A stretch of DNA of 9,521 bases. Origin: Paludibacteraceae bacterium (lineage in GTDB: Bacteria > Bacteroidota > Bacteroidia > Bacteroidales > Paludibacteraceae). Of the stretch, positions 1-7,043 are shown one piece after another. A program made the translations under genes and the position numbers. The first letter of the stretch is position 1, and every line of letters starts with the position of its first letter. The notes below the pieces were generated by a model. That model worked only from the letters and a program-made list of their open reading frames with translations. It did not search any database and was not told where the DNA came from. The stretch lies in the NCBI GenBank assembly GCA_017960065.1, contig JAGCZK010000126.1:1-9521 (forward strand). The letters run 5' to 3'.

Positions 1-237
1 AAACGCCTCAACGACTTGGAGAACCTGGCCATGAGTTTCCCCGGCGTGCAAAAGACCTACGCCATCCAGGCCGGTCGCGAATTGCGCGTCATTGTAGGTG
101 CCGACAAGATCAGTGATGCCGACACCGAGAAACTTTCGGGCGAAATCGCCAAGAAGATCCAAGACGAAATGACCTACCCGGGACAGGTGAAGATCACGGT
201 CATCCGCGAGGTTCGTTCGGTGGCTGTTGCAAAATAA
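1..237 (+). CDS. rny: Ribonuclease Y, C-terminal end (partial, cut by left edge)
   Basis: The open frame enters at base 1 (first complete codon AAA) and gives 78 residues before a TAA stop. The sequence ends with the characteristic RNase Y tail: a stretch reading KTYAIQAGRELRVIV, then EIAKKIQDEMTYPGQ and the terminal VTVIRE. RNase Y is a membrane-anchored endoribonuclease (N-terminal membrane helix, coiled coil, KH domain, HD domain) that initiates mRNA decay. Only the region downstream of the HD domain is visible here, so the catalytic HD residues and the membrane anchor lie outside the window. The tmRNA promoter begins just 2 bases after the stop codon and no hairpin terminator is visible between them, so some rny transcription may read into ssrA. 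The family call rests on the tail sequence recognised from memory and is strong for such a short fragment. Confidence 0.9.
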   Translation, partial: KRLNDLENLAMSFPGVQKTYAIQAGRELRVIVGADKISDADTEKLSGEIAKKIQDEMTYPGQVKITVIREVRSVAVAK

Positions 238-238
238 A

Positions 239-270
239 TTTGCACGGACACAAAACATTGTCTATTTTTG
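239..270 (+). promoter_or_regulatory. Bacteroidota-type promoter of ssrA
   Basis: TTTG at 239-242 and TATTTTTG at 263-270 match the Bacteroidota housekeeping sigma pattern (TTTG, then TAnnTTTG), with a 20-base spacer. The mature tmRNA 5' end lies 12 bases after the last base of the -7 box, which fits transcription starting slightly upstream followed by RNase P trimming. Confidence 0.8.
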
Positions 271-281
271 CACTCTCATTT

Positions 282-680
282 GGGGCTGACTGGCTTTGAC
301 AGCGGGCAGAACGGATGAGCAAGCACGCAGAGCGCTGTGGACGGGCTCTCAAATCTCGATCCTCAACCTATAACTGGCGAAAACAACTTTGCTCTCGCTG
401 ACTAATCGAAGTACAGTAGATTGGCTTTATTTCGGCACAAGGTGCTAAAACGAGACATCTCCCGGAAGCCGTCGTTTCGAGGCTCGTCGAACATGGAGGT
501 GCAGGCAATTCGAAACTAGTTGCAGTCGGCTTTCGGGCTGCAATGAAATTTTAAGGAAGCTAAGGGGGCGATTGGTGGCCTTGGTCTTGTCACCCCCCGA
601 CAATGAAGTCAAGGATAAGCGTGTAGAAAACTTATTTTTTCCCCGTTTGGACGAGGGTTCAATCCCCTCCAGCTCCACCA
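282..680 (+). ncRNA. ssrA: Transfer-messenger RNA (tmRNA, one-piece)
   Basis: This RNA rescues stalled ribosomes by acting first as an alanyl-tRNA and then as a short message that adds a degradation tag. The 5' end GGGGCTGACTGGCTTTGACA is the classic tmRNA start. Its first seven bases (282-288) pair with 670-676 to form the acceptor stem, and the third pair is G-U, the identity signal for alanyl-tRNA synthetase. The T arm is clear: stem 653-657 with 665-669 around the loop TTCAATC. The discriminator A and an encoded CCA follow (677-680). The internal reading frame at 376-405 encodes GENNFALAD followed by TAA, so the complete tag is (A)GENNFALAD. A GGC resume codon and a tag starting GE-N are typical of Bacteroidota. 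The final residue is Asp, not the Ala that usually ends such tags. The length of 399 nt is normal. The pseudoknots were not folded by hand. Confidence 0.97.
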
Positions 681-722
681 AACAAAACAGCCGTCTGCGT
701 AATTGCAGACGGCTGTTTTGTT
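681..722. terminator. Perfect 18-bp inverted repeat, likely bidirectional terminator
   Basis: The left arm AACAAAACAGCCGTCTGC (681-698) is perfectly complementary to 705-722, with a 6-base loop GTAATT. The stem starts directly after the tmRNA CCA end. It has a GC-rich centre and A-rich/T-rich flanks within the stem, so it ends in a U-run (GUUUUGUU) when read from either strand. It lies 18 bp from the stop codon of the convergent Wzz-like gene and probably ends both transcripts. On the tmRNA side it also marks the 3' precursor that must be trimmed. Confidence 0.85.
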
Positions 723-740
723 ATTCGGCAGACAGCTCTT

Positions 741-1703
741 TTACTCGCCTTTTATAAACGCCAGGATTGGTTTGCGGTACTCCACAATCAGCAGCACCAG
801 CAACGTCAGCAATATGGAATACAAAATACCGTCGGGCACATAAAACAGCCAGTAGTTGATCGGGCAGTAGTCGATGTGCATGGGGCTGATGAGCGTCAGG
901 GCACCGGGGTCGTCTTGGAGCACCATGTCGATTTGATGCAGGCGCTCGTTGAGCGACAGGATCTCGCCGTGATACAGGTTGCGTGCGGGGCCTTCGTTGA
1001 CCACCACGGCCGAAGCGACCTTCGATGCCGACTTGGCGTCAAAATAGTCCAAACGGCGCAAACTGTCGAGCAGCACCAACTCTTGCGAAATCTGTTCGCG
1101 TTCCTTTTTGAGCAAATCCAGACGCTCGCGATTGAGGTTGGCGACATACGGGTCGTTTTCCAGGTAGTTTCTGAGCGACTCCTGCCACTGAAGCAAGGTG
1201 GCGCGCTTGTAGGCCTGCACTTCGACGCAGAAGCGGCTGGTCATCAGATACATCGGAAACTCGTGCGGCTTGTAATAGGCGTCGCCGTAATCAATAAAAT
1301 AGGCGGTACGCAGCGAATCGCCCGCATAAACGAAATGCGCCAGCAACTCGTGCTTTTCGCACACATCCTCCAAGGGAAGGTCCAACGACTTGCTGATATC
1401 GAACACGTTCTGACGGTTGAGCTGCTGTATCTTCAGAATAAAGTCGCTACTGCGCCACACGTTGTTTTGGAAAACGATGTAGCCGCGATAAACGGCGGCA
1501 TAGTGGTAATACAGCCAGGTGCAACCCACCGAAAGGACGGCGGTAGCCAGGAAAATATACCAGCGGCGCACGACAAAGCGGAGCAAAAAGAGCAGCGGTG
1601 CCCAAAAGTATTTTTTGAGCCAGTTGAGCACAATCTGCGCCAGCTGCATCAGGTCCAAATCATTCGAATCCCCTTTCGGTGTTTCATTACTCAATGTTTC
1701 CAT
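741..1703 (-). CDS. Wzz-like chain-length determinant, inner-membrane protein
   Basis: The 320-residue product has the layout of polysaccharide co-polymerases of the Wzz type: a short cytoplasmic N-terminus, a membrane helix at about residues 47-67, a long periplasmic region, a second membrane helix at about 290-308 and a short charged tail (EYRKPILAFIKGE). The periplasmic part contains a long charged helical segment at about 187-217 and another near 243-262, as expected for the coiled-coil arm of this family. Such proteins set the length of O-antigen or other surface glycans made by a Wzy-type polymerase. No kinase domain or Walker motif is present, so it is not a Wzc-type tyrosine kinase. 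The classical proline-rich motif before the second helix is only weakly represented (SPMHIDYCPINYW). The ATG at 1703 lies 10 bp after the stop of the glucosaminidase gene, and there is no separate promoter, so the two are probably cotranscribed. Topology is well supported; the exact function is inferred. Confidence 0.65.
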   Translation of the reverse strand: METLSNETPKGDSNDLDLMQLAQIVLNWLKKYFWAPLLFLLRFVVRRWYIFLATAVLSVGCTWLYYHYAAVYRGYIVFQNNVWRSSDFILKIQQLNRQNVFDISKSLDLPLEDVCEKHELLAHFVYAGDSLRTAYFIDYGDAYYKPHEFPMYLMTSRFCVEVQAYKRATLLQWQESLRNYLENDPYVANLNRERLDLLKKEREQISQELVLLDSLRRLDYFDAKSASKVASAVVVNEGPARNLYHGEILSLNERLHQIDMVLQDDPGALTLISPMHIDYCPINYWLFYVPDGILYSILLTLLVLLIVEYRKPILAFIKGE

Positions 1704-1713
1704 ACCATTTAAA

Positions 1714-2610
1714 TTATTTCAGTTTCAACATTTGCCCCGCCTTGGGTACCGCCGTATAGGGCATGTTGTTCATGTCGTAAAGCGCATGAATCCGGATGCC
1801 GTAGTGTTGGGCGATGTCATGCATCGACTCGCCGGCGTTGACCACATGGGTAAAGGGGACGTATTTGGCTTTTTTGAGTTTGCGTTGCAGATAGACCACC
1901 TCGCCTTCTTTGGGCTGGCGTCCGTTCTTGTCCACATCGTTGTAGCGGTAAATCAGGTTGAACGGGATATGGTAGCGTTTGCCGATGGCGTAATACGAGT
2001 CGTTCTTGCGTGCCAGCACATATTTGAGCCCCGAGCTGTTGCGGCGCGGGCCGTCGTAGTCGGCTTCGGTGGCCGATGGTTTGGCCGACGAGGCGGCGGG
2101 CACGGCGGCCGCCCCCGTGTCGAAACGGTGCAGATCGTATTTTTCGATCAGATCAATCAGCCGGGTGGCATAGTTGGGGTCGGTGGCATAACCGGCCTGC
2201 TTCAGCCCCTTCGCCCACGACTTGTAGTCGGTCCGGTCGTATTCGAACAAAAAGGCGTAGCGGGCTTTCGACTTTAAGAATTGCGAATGATCGACAAACG
2301 ACTCCTCGGCGTTGTCGTATTTGCGGAAACACTCCTGGTTACGGTCGTCGTCGTGGTGCATGGTCGCCCCCGTCCAGTCGTTGTGGCACTTGATGCCGAA
2401 GTGGTTATTGGCCTTGACGGCCAGATCGCTGGTTCCGGCGGCCGATTCGAGCAGGCCCTGGGCAAGGGTAATGCTGGCCGGAATACCAAAATCCGCCATT
2501 TCGCGGACAGCAATGGCACTGTAACGGTTGATATAGTCGTCGTACTGCGCAAAAGCGGGCATCACACACACCACGCCAATCAAAAACAAAACAGAGCGGA
2601 TTCTTTTCAT
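1714..2610 (-). CDS. Secreted GH73-type glucosaminidase with two LysM domains
   Basis: This 298-residue product is a predicted peptidoglycan hydrolase that cleaves N-acetylglucosaminyl bonds in the glycan strands. A signal peptide is clear (MKRIRSVLFLIGVVCVMPAFA, then Q). The catalytic domain follows, with the motif SITLAQGLLESAAGTSDLA, which contains the family's conserved Glu, and then NNHFGIKC; a second conserved stretch reads SFVDHSQFLKSKARYAFLF. After a low-complexity Ala/Ser/Pro linker there are two LysM-like repeats that bind glycan: one beginning KYVLARKNDSYYAIGKRY and the C-terminal one THVVNAGESMHDIAQHYGI. The start was set at the ATG at 2610 (MKRIRS). An in-frame ATG at 2628 would add six residues before the signal peptide, but it falls almost at the predicted transcription start. 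The gene leads an operon with the Wzz-like gene 10 bp downstream. Similarity to flagellar FlgJ-type glucosaminidases reflects the shared domain only; no flagellar genes are nearby. Confidence 0.88.
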   Translation of the reverse strand: MKRIRSVLFLIGVVCVMPAFAQYDDYINRYSAIAVREMADFGIPASITLAQGLLESAAGTSDLAVKANNHFGIKCHNDWTGATMHHDDDRNQECFRKYDNAEESFVDHSQFLKSKARYAFLFEYDRTDYKSWAKGLKQAGYATDPNYATRLIDLIEKYDLHRFDTGAAAVPAASSAKPSATEADYDGPRRNSSGLKYVLARKNDSYYAIGKRYHIPFNLIYRYNDVDKNGRQPKEGEVVYLQRKLKKAKYVPFTHVVNAGESMHDIAQHYGIRIHALYDMNNMPYTAVPKAGQMLKLK

Positions 2611-2635
2611 TCCAACAGTTTCATGCATTGCTCTG

Positions 2636-2666
2636 CAAAGATAAAAAAATCCTCATTGCGCACAAA
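2636..2666 (-). promoter_or_regulatory. Promoter of the glucosaminidase/Wzz-like operon
   Basis: On the minus strand TTTG (2666-2663) and TATCTTTG (2643-2636) are separated by 19 bases, an excellent match to the Bacteroidota promoter pattern. Initiation just downstream gives a leader of roughly 20 bases to the ATG at 2610. This is the reason for preferring that start over 2628. Confidence 0.75.
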
Positions 2667-2692
2667 AAAAACGCCCATCTTTGTGGTTGCGA

Positions 2693-2724
2693 CTTGTAAA
2701 TTTCTGACAATTTGTGTAAGTTTG
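2693..2724 (+). promoter_or_regulatory. Promoter of cdd and the downstream permease gene
   Basis: CTTG (2693-2696) and TAAGTTTG (2717-2724) are separated by 20 bases. The ATG of cdd is 24 bases after the -7 box. It lies back to back with the minus-strand promoter at 2636-2666, with about 26 bases between the two -33 elements. Confidence 0.7.
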
Positions 2725-2748
2725 CATCGAAATTCAACCGACAAGTCC

Positions 2749-3201
2749 ATGGCAATCCGTCCTATCCATATCAGCCAGCCGCAAGACCTGCAACTGGTCG
2801 GGCAAGCGCTACAGGCTACCGCCAAGTCGTATTCCCCCTACTCGCACTTTGAGGTCGGCGCCGCCGTCCGCATGGAAGACGGCCGTGTCTTTTCGGCTTC
2901 GAATCAGGAAAACGCCGCCTACCCCGCCTGCGTCTGCGCCGAACGGGTTGCGCTGCTGTATGCCACGGCCAATTCCGATTCGCGCCCGGAGTGCATCGCC
3001 ATTGTCGCCAAAAACGCCGGCCGGCAGACCCTGCAACCGGTCACTCCCTGCGGCGAATGCCGGCAGGTGCTTCGCGAAATGGAACTGCGCTACCACGCCC
3101 CCATCCGGATTCTCATGTGCGGGGCCGGACAATGTCTGGAGGCCGACAGTGCCGCCGACCTGTTGCCGGGCGAATTCTCATCCGACCAATTAGCCCGATA
3201 A
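2749..3201 (+). CDS. cdd: Cytidine deaminase
   Basis: The 150-residue product converts cytidine and deoxycytidine to uridine and deoxyuridine in pyrimidine salvage. The zinc-dependent deaminase signature is complete: the motif CAER gives ligand Cys63 and the proton-shuttling Glu65, and PCGECRQ gives ligands Cys101 and Cys104. Upstream, SPYSHFEVGAAV (residues 29-40) and NQENAAYPACVCAER (52-66) are the substrate-binding segments typical of the homotetrameric cytidine deaminases. Length and three-cysteine ligation match that short-form subfamily. The start at the ATG at 2749 is supported by the promoter just upstream; the open frame extends further 5', but that extension crosses the promoters and the divergent gene. 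No Shine-Dalgarno is evident. The permease gene begins 6 bp after the stop, so the two are almost certainly cotranscribed. Confidence 0.96.
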   Translation: MAIRPIHISQPQDLQLVGQALQATAKSYSPYSHFEVGAAVRMEDGRVFSASNQENAAYPACVCAERVALLYATANSDSRPECIAIVAKNAGRQTLQPVTPCGECRQVLREMELRYHAPIRILMCGAGQCLEADSAADLLPGEFSSDQLAR

Positions 3202-3207
3202 CACGCC

Positions 3208-4683
3208 ATGGCAGGATTGAAACACATTGACCGCTACGTTTTGTCAAAGTTTCTGAAAACCTTTGTCGTCACCTTTTTGGGCGCGGTTTTCATTTTTCTG
3301 ATGCAGTTTTCCATCCGTTATGTCGATGATTTGGTCGGCAAAGGGGTCGGCATCGGCGTCCTGGGGCAATTCTTCTTTTACGCCGCCCTGTCGCTGGTTC
3401 CGATGGCGCTCCCGCTGTCGCTGCTTATCGGTTCGCTGATGACATTCAGCAACTTAGGCGAAAAGTTAGAGCTGCTGGCCATGAAGGCGGCCGGCATTTC
3501 GCTCTTCCGGATATTGGCCCCCCTCACCATTGTGGTCGGACTGATTTCGGTCGGCAGCTTTTTCTTTGCCGACAACGTGCTGCCCAAAAGTCAGGTGAAG
3601 ATGTGGACCCTGCTGTTTTCGATCCGGCAGAAATCGCCCGAGCTCGACATTCCCGAAGGTTCGTTTTACGACGGAATTGAAAACCGCCAGATTTATGTGG
3701 AGAAAAAACGGGGCGACCTGCTGCTCGGCGTGGTCATCTACGACTACACGCGCGGGTTCAACAATGCCAGCATCCTCATCGCCGACACCGGCACGCTCCG
3801 CATGACCGACGACAAGCGCAACCTGGTGCTGGACCTGCATTCGGGCGAGAGCTTCGAAAGCACGCAGGAAGAGTCGCGGAGCATCCGCCACTCCAACGAG
3901 GTCATTCCGTTCCGCCACGAAAGTTTTTCGCATAAGCGGATCATCATCGACTTCGACGCCAACTTCAACATGCTGAGTTCGGATTTTCTCGAGACCCAGT
4001 ATGTCAGCAAAAACATCGACCAGCTGCAAGCCACCGTCGATTCGATCAACCGGCAGACCGAAGCGTTCTGCCAAGACCAGGTGACCAAATTCAAGTCGAA
4101 CTGCTATACCGGTGCCTCCGAACGGTTCCGGGAATACGAAGTCAGCGAAATCGACGAAAGCAAACGGGCCTTCCACCCCGATTCGGTCTATGCCGCACTC
4201 AGTGTCAACAACCGGCTGCTGGTGGCGCACAAAGCCCAGCAACTGGCCCAGGTAAGCCGCAACGAGGTTGAGCAGAAATACTACGACATCCTGTGGCTCA
4301 ATTCCGAAATGCGCCGCAACGGCATCGAACGCCTCAAGCGCTTCACCCTGGCCTTCGCCTGCTTCATCTTCCTGTTTATCGGAGCGCCGCTGGGAGCCAT
4401 CATCCGCAAGGGCGGTGTCGGGTGGCCGCTGGTGTCTTCGGTGCTGCTGTTCATCACCTACTACATCATCGACAACACCGGCTACAAAATGGCGCGCGAG
4501 GGCATCTGGAGCCTCGAGGGCGGCATGTGGTTCAGTTCGTTCATCCTATTGCCGGTCGGCATCATCCTCACCTACCTGGCGGCCACCGAAAAGAAACTGA
4601 CCGATTACAAGTTTTTCCGCACGCTGTTCAACTTTATGGGCAGCCTCCGCAAAAAAAAACACGGACAAACCGCGACGAATTGA
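3208..4683 (+). CDS. LptF/LptG (YjgP/YjgQ) family permease
   Basis: The 491-residue membrane protein belongs to the permease family that, with the ATPase LptB, extracts lipopolysaccharide from the inner membrane and pushes it onto the LptC-LptA bridge. Helices are seen at about residues 14-34, 52-74, 100-122, 379-398, 405-422 and 442-460: three on each side of a large periplasmic domain (about 125-375), exactly the family plan. Two conserved segments stand out: the cytoplasmic coupling loop LELLAMKAAGISLFRILAPL and FLFIGAPLGAIIRKGG after the fourth helix. The protein is larger than the roughly 360-residue E. coli proteins because of an enlarged periplasmic region rich in charged residues (about 260-370), a common form in Bacteroidota. 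Sequence alone does not tell LptF from LptG here. The gene follows cdd by 6 bp. A nine-A tract (4651-4659) lies close to the 3' end and encodes the lysines of the basic tail. Confidence 0.9.
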   Translation: MAGLKHIDRYVLSKFLKTFVVTFLGAVFIFLMQFSIRYVDDLVGKGVGIGVLGQFFFYAALSLVPMALPLSLLIGSLMTFSNLGEKLELLAMKAAGISLFRILAPLTIVVGLISVGSFFFADNVLPKSQVKMWTLLFSIRQKSPELDIPEGSFYDGIENRQIYVEKKRGDLLLGVVIYDYTRGFNNASILIADTGTLRMTDDKRNLVLDLHSGESFESTQEESRSIRHSNEVIPFRHESFSHKRIIIDFDANFNMLSSDFLETQYVSKNIDQLQATVDSINRQTEAFCQDQVTKFKSNCYTGASERFREYEVSEIDESKRAFHPDSVYAALSVNNRLLVAHKAQQLAQVSRNEVEQKYYDILWLNSEMRRNGIERLKRFTLAFACFIFLFIGAPLGAIIRKGGVGWPLVSSVLLFITYYIIDNTGYKMAREGIWSLEGGMWFSSFILLPVGIILTYLAATEKKLTDYKFFRTLFNFMGSLRKKKHGQTATN

Positions 4684-4712
4684 CCTGATTCCGCCAAAAA
4701 ATTGTACCTTTG
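4680..4712 (+). promoter_or_regulatory. Likely internal promoter of ribBA
   Basis: TACCTTTG at 4705-4712 is a perfect -7 match and lies 31 bases before the ribBA ATG. A TTG at 4680-4682 is the best -33 candidate, with a slightly long spacer of 22 bases; it overlaps the stop codon of the permease gene. ribBA can therefore be transcribed on its own as well as by read-through. Confidence 0.6.
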
Positions 4713-4743
4713 CAGGCGCAAACACTTCAAAATTGCTGACTGT

Positions 4744-5946
4744 ATGAAACTGAACACCATAGAAGAGGCTGTCGCCGATTTCAAAGAAGGAAAGTTCCTG
4801 ATTGTCGTTGACGACGAAGACCGCGAAAACGAAGGCGACTTTATCGTTGCCGCCGAACACATCACGCCCGAAAAAGTGAACTTCATGCTCAAAAACGGCC
4901 GCGGTGTGCTATGCGTTCCCATCACCGAGCAACGCTGCGCCGAGCTCGAACTGCCTCCTCAAGTCAGCAACAACACCTCGATGTTGGGCACGCCCTTCAC
5001 GGTAACGGTTGACAAACTCGAAGGCTGCACCACCGGCGTTTCGGCCGAAGACCGCGCCGCCACCATCCGCGCGCTGGCCGACCCGTCGTCCACGCCGGCC
5101 ACGTTTGGACGTCCGGGCCACATCAACCCCCTGTTTGCCAAGATGAAAGGGGTGCTCCGCCGTGCCGGACACACCGAAGCCGCTGTCGATTTGGCCCGCC
5201 TGGCCGGTTTGCAACCCGCCGCCGCCCTGATCGAAATCATGAACGAAGACGGCACAATGGCCCGCATGCCCCAACTGCAGGAAATTGCCGCCAAATTCGG
5301 CATCAAAATCATCACCATACGCGACCTCATCGCCTACCGCATCCGACAAGAGTCGATTGTCGAAAAGGGCGAGCGTGTCCACCTCCCGACCAAATTCGGC
5401 AGCTTTATGCTGACCGCCTTCCGTCAAAAATCCAACGGTCTGGAGCACATCGTGCTGACCAAAGGCGAGTGGAAAGACGGGGAGCCGGTCATGGTGCGCG
5501 TCCACTCGTCGTGCGCCACTGGCGACATCTTCGGCTCGCTGCGCTGCGAATGCGGCGAACAGCTGCACAAGGCCATGGAAATGATTGAGAAGGAAGGCAA
5601 GGGTGCCATCGTTTACCTCAGCCAGGAAGGCAGAGGCATCGGCCTGATGAACAAAATCAAGGCCTACGCGCTGCAGGAAAAGGGCTTGGACACCGTCGAC
5701 GCCAACCTGCACCTCGGCTTCAACGCCGACGAGCGCGACTACGGAGTCGGCGCCAGCATCCTGCGCGAAATCGGCATCACCAAGATGCGCCTCATCACCA
5801 ACAACCCGGTCAAACGCATCGGTTTGGAAGGCTACGGACTCGAAATCGTCGAGAACATCCCCATCGAGGTCGGCATCAACCAATACAACGAGGCCTACAT
5901 GCGCGCCAAAAAGGAACGCATGGGACACATTCTGCGCACCATCTGA
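4744..5946 (+). CDS. ribBA: Bifunctional 3,4-dihydroxy-2-butanone 4-phosphate synthase / GTP cyclohydrolase II
   Basis: This 400-residue fusion supplies both entry substrates of riboflavin synthesis. The N-terminal half (about 1-200) is RibB, which turns ribulose 5-phosphate into dihydroxybutanone phosphate. It shows the metal-binding acidic loop DDEDRENEGDF (residues 23-33), the stretch CTTGVSAEDRAATI and RRAGHTEAAVDLARLAG. The C-terminal half (about 205-400) is RibA, which opens GTP. It shows VRVHSSCATGDIFGSLRCEC with zinc ligands Cys257, Cys268 and Cys270, then GRGIGLMNKIKAYALQ, and the end motif TNNPVKRIGLEGYGL. All catalytic motifs of both domains appear intact, so both activities are expected. 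The ATG at 4744 was chosen because a longer in-frame extension to a TTG at 4702 would run through the -7 box. The leader is too short (about 25-30 bases) to hold an FMN riboswitch. The gene ends 9 bp from the convergent murB stop. Confidence 0.96.
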   Translation: MKLNTIEEAVADFKEGKFLIVVDDEDRENEGDFIVAAEHITPEKVNFMLKNGRGVLCVPITEQRCAELELPPQVSNNTSMLGTPFTVTVDKLEGCTTGVSAEDRAATIRALADPSSTPATFGRPGHINPLFAKMKGVLRRAGHTEAAVDLARLAGLQPAAALIEIMNEDGTMARMPQLQEIAAKFGIKIITIRDLIAYRIRQESIVEKGERVHLPTKFGSFMLTAFRQKSNGLEHIVLTKGEWKDGEPVMVRVHSSCATGDIFGSLRCECGEQLHKAMEMIEKEGKGAIVYLSQEGRGIGLMNKIKAYALQEKGLDTVDANLHLGFNADERDYGVGASILREIGITKMRLITNNPVKRIGLEGYGLEIVENIPIEVGINQYNEAYMRAKKERMGHILRTI

Positions 5947-5955
5947 TAACGGATT

Positions 5956-6969
5956 TTAGCCGAAAATGATATTGACTTCGGGAACGAGGTCGATACCGAA
6001 CTTGTCGCGTACCGACTGCCGGATACTATCCGACAAGTTGATGATATCCAAGCCATTGGCTCCCCCTTTATTGATCAGGACCAAGGCCTGGCTGCCGTGT
6101 ACCGCCACCTTGCCGACCGACTTTCCCTTCCAACCGCACTGCTCGATGAGCCAGCCGGCCGGTACCTTAAACTGTTTGCCCGCCTCGTAGAAGGGAATCG
6201 ACGGCCACTTGCCCTGCAACTCCTTGAACTTGCCGGCATCGACCACCGGGTTCATAAAGAAACTGCCGGCATTGCCCAACACCTTGGGTTCGGGCAGCTT
6301 GCGGTGACGGATGGCCAGCACGGCGTCGCGCACGTTGGCAATGGTAACCTCGGGATATTTCTTGATTTCTTCGGCCAGACTGCCGTAATTGACATTGGGC
6401 ACGCCGTTTTTGGTCAGTTGGAAATAGACCGCCGTTACGATGTACTGGCCTTTCCAGTCGCGTTTGAACACGCTGTCGCGATAGCCGAACCGGCATTGTG
6501 CAGCCGTAAACGTACACTCCTCGCCATTATCGACCCGCACACATTCCACCTTCGAAATCACTTCCTTGGCCTCCACGCCGTAGGCACCGATGTTTTGGAC
6601 GGGAGCGGCCCCGACCTCGCCGGGGATGCCCGACAGGTTTTCGACTCCGCCGTAGTTTTTGGTGCAACAGTAGGCCACAAAATCGTCCCACACCACGCCG
6701 GCTCCCACGCGGAGCACCACCTTGGTGCGCGTGCCCTCAACCGCTTCGACTCCGCCAATTTTGGAGTGCAGGATCACTCCCTGATAATCATTGATAAACA
6801 GCAGGTTACTGCCTCCACCGATGTGGAACATCTTGTTCTCGCGCAGCAAATCGCTCCGCAGCAACTGTTGGAGTTCTTCGACCGAATCGTATTCGATAAA
6901 ATAATTGGCCTGCACATCGATCCCGAAGGTATTGTTGTTCAGTAAGGAATAATTTTCAAAGGTTTTCAT
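5956..6969 (-). CDS. murB: UDP-N-acetylenolpyruvoylglucosamine reductase
   Basis: The 337-residue flavoenzyme reduces UDP-GlcNAc-enolpyruvate to UDP-N-acetylmuramate with NADPH, the second committed step of peptidoglycan synthesis in the cytoplasm. The FAD-binding domain has GGGSNLLF (51-58) and NLSGIPGEVGAAPVQNIGAYG (111-131). FGYRDSVFK (161-169) marks the type I enzyme, as in E. coli, with the matching length. GNAGSFFMNP (232-241) carries the proton-donating Ser236, and the C-terminal VPEVNIIF carries the catalytic Glu331. All key residues are present. The ATG at 6969 gives an N-terminus (NYSLLNNNTFGI) in the usual place for the family. It lies alone on the minus strand, convergent with ribBA and divergent from the glycosyltransferase, not in a division/cell-wall cluster. 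Confidence 0.96.
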   Translation of the reverse strand: MKTFENYSLLNNNTFGIDVQANYFIEYDSVEELQQLLRSDLLRENKMFHIGGGSNLLFINDYQGVILHSKIGGVEAVEGTRTKVVLRVGAGVVWDDFVAYCCTKNYGGVENLSGIPGEVGAAPVQNIGAYGVEAKEVISKVECVRVDNGEECTFTAAQCRFGYRDSVFKRDWKGQYIVTAVYFQLTKNGVPNVNYGSLAEEIKKYPEVTIANVRDAVLAIRHRKLPEPKVLGNAGSFFMNPVVDAGKFKELQGKWPSIPFYEAGKQFKVPAGWLIEQCGWKGKSVGKVAVHGSQALVLINKGGANGLDIINLSDSIRQSVRDKFGIDLVPEVNIIFG

Positions 6970-7011
6970 ACATCTGAAGTCTGTTCTCGCACTTGAGGCG
7001 TATTCGGCAGG

Positions 7012-7043
7012 TAAAGTTACGCATTTTTTTCGGCAGATGGAAA
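7012..7043 (-). promoter_or_regulatory. Possible murB promoter
   Basis: On the minus strand TAACTTTA (7019-7012) matches the -7 pattern at all positions but the last, and TTTC (7043-7040) lies 20 bases upstream as a poor -33 element. Initiation here would give a leader of about 40 bases to the murB ATG. The match is imperfect, so this is tentative. Confidence 0.4.

Noticed and set aside
445..757. Small open frames on both strands inside and just after the tmRNA
   Set aside because: They overlap the conserved tmRNA structure and its terminator; the only translated part expected is the short tag frame at 376-405.
876..1712. 278-codon open frame on the plus strand across the Wzz-like gene
   Set aside because: It is antisense to the gene with clear membrane helices and an operon context; its translation has no recognisable motif. 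It reflects the codon bias of a GC-rich coding strand.
2611..2628. Earlier ATG at 2628 for the glucosaminidase gene
   Set aside because: It lies 7 bases after the -7 box, at about the transcription start, and would place six extra residues before a well-formed signal peptide.
4651..4659. Run of nine A bases in the permease gene as a possible slippage or phase-variation site
   Set aside because: A slip would change only the last dozen or so residues of a basic tail after all membrane helices, so a switching role is unlikely.
4909..5928. 339-codon open frame on the minus strand across ribBA
   Set aside because: It lies wholly antisense to a gene with all RibB and RibA motifs; low-complexity Val/Asp/Gly-rich translation, typical of a shadow frame.
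5953..5967. Possible small hairpin between ribBA and murB (ATTTT, five-base loop, AAAAT)
   Set aside because: A five-pair all-AT stem is too weak for a terminator and is partly inside the murB coding end.
6097..6945. 282-codon open frame on the plus strand across murB
   Set aside because: It is antisense to an intact murB; no motif, and no promoter or plausible start context.
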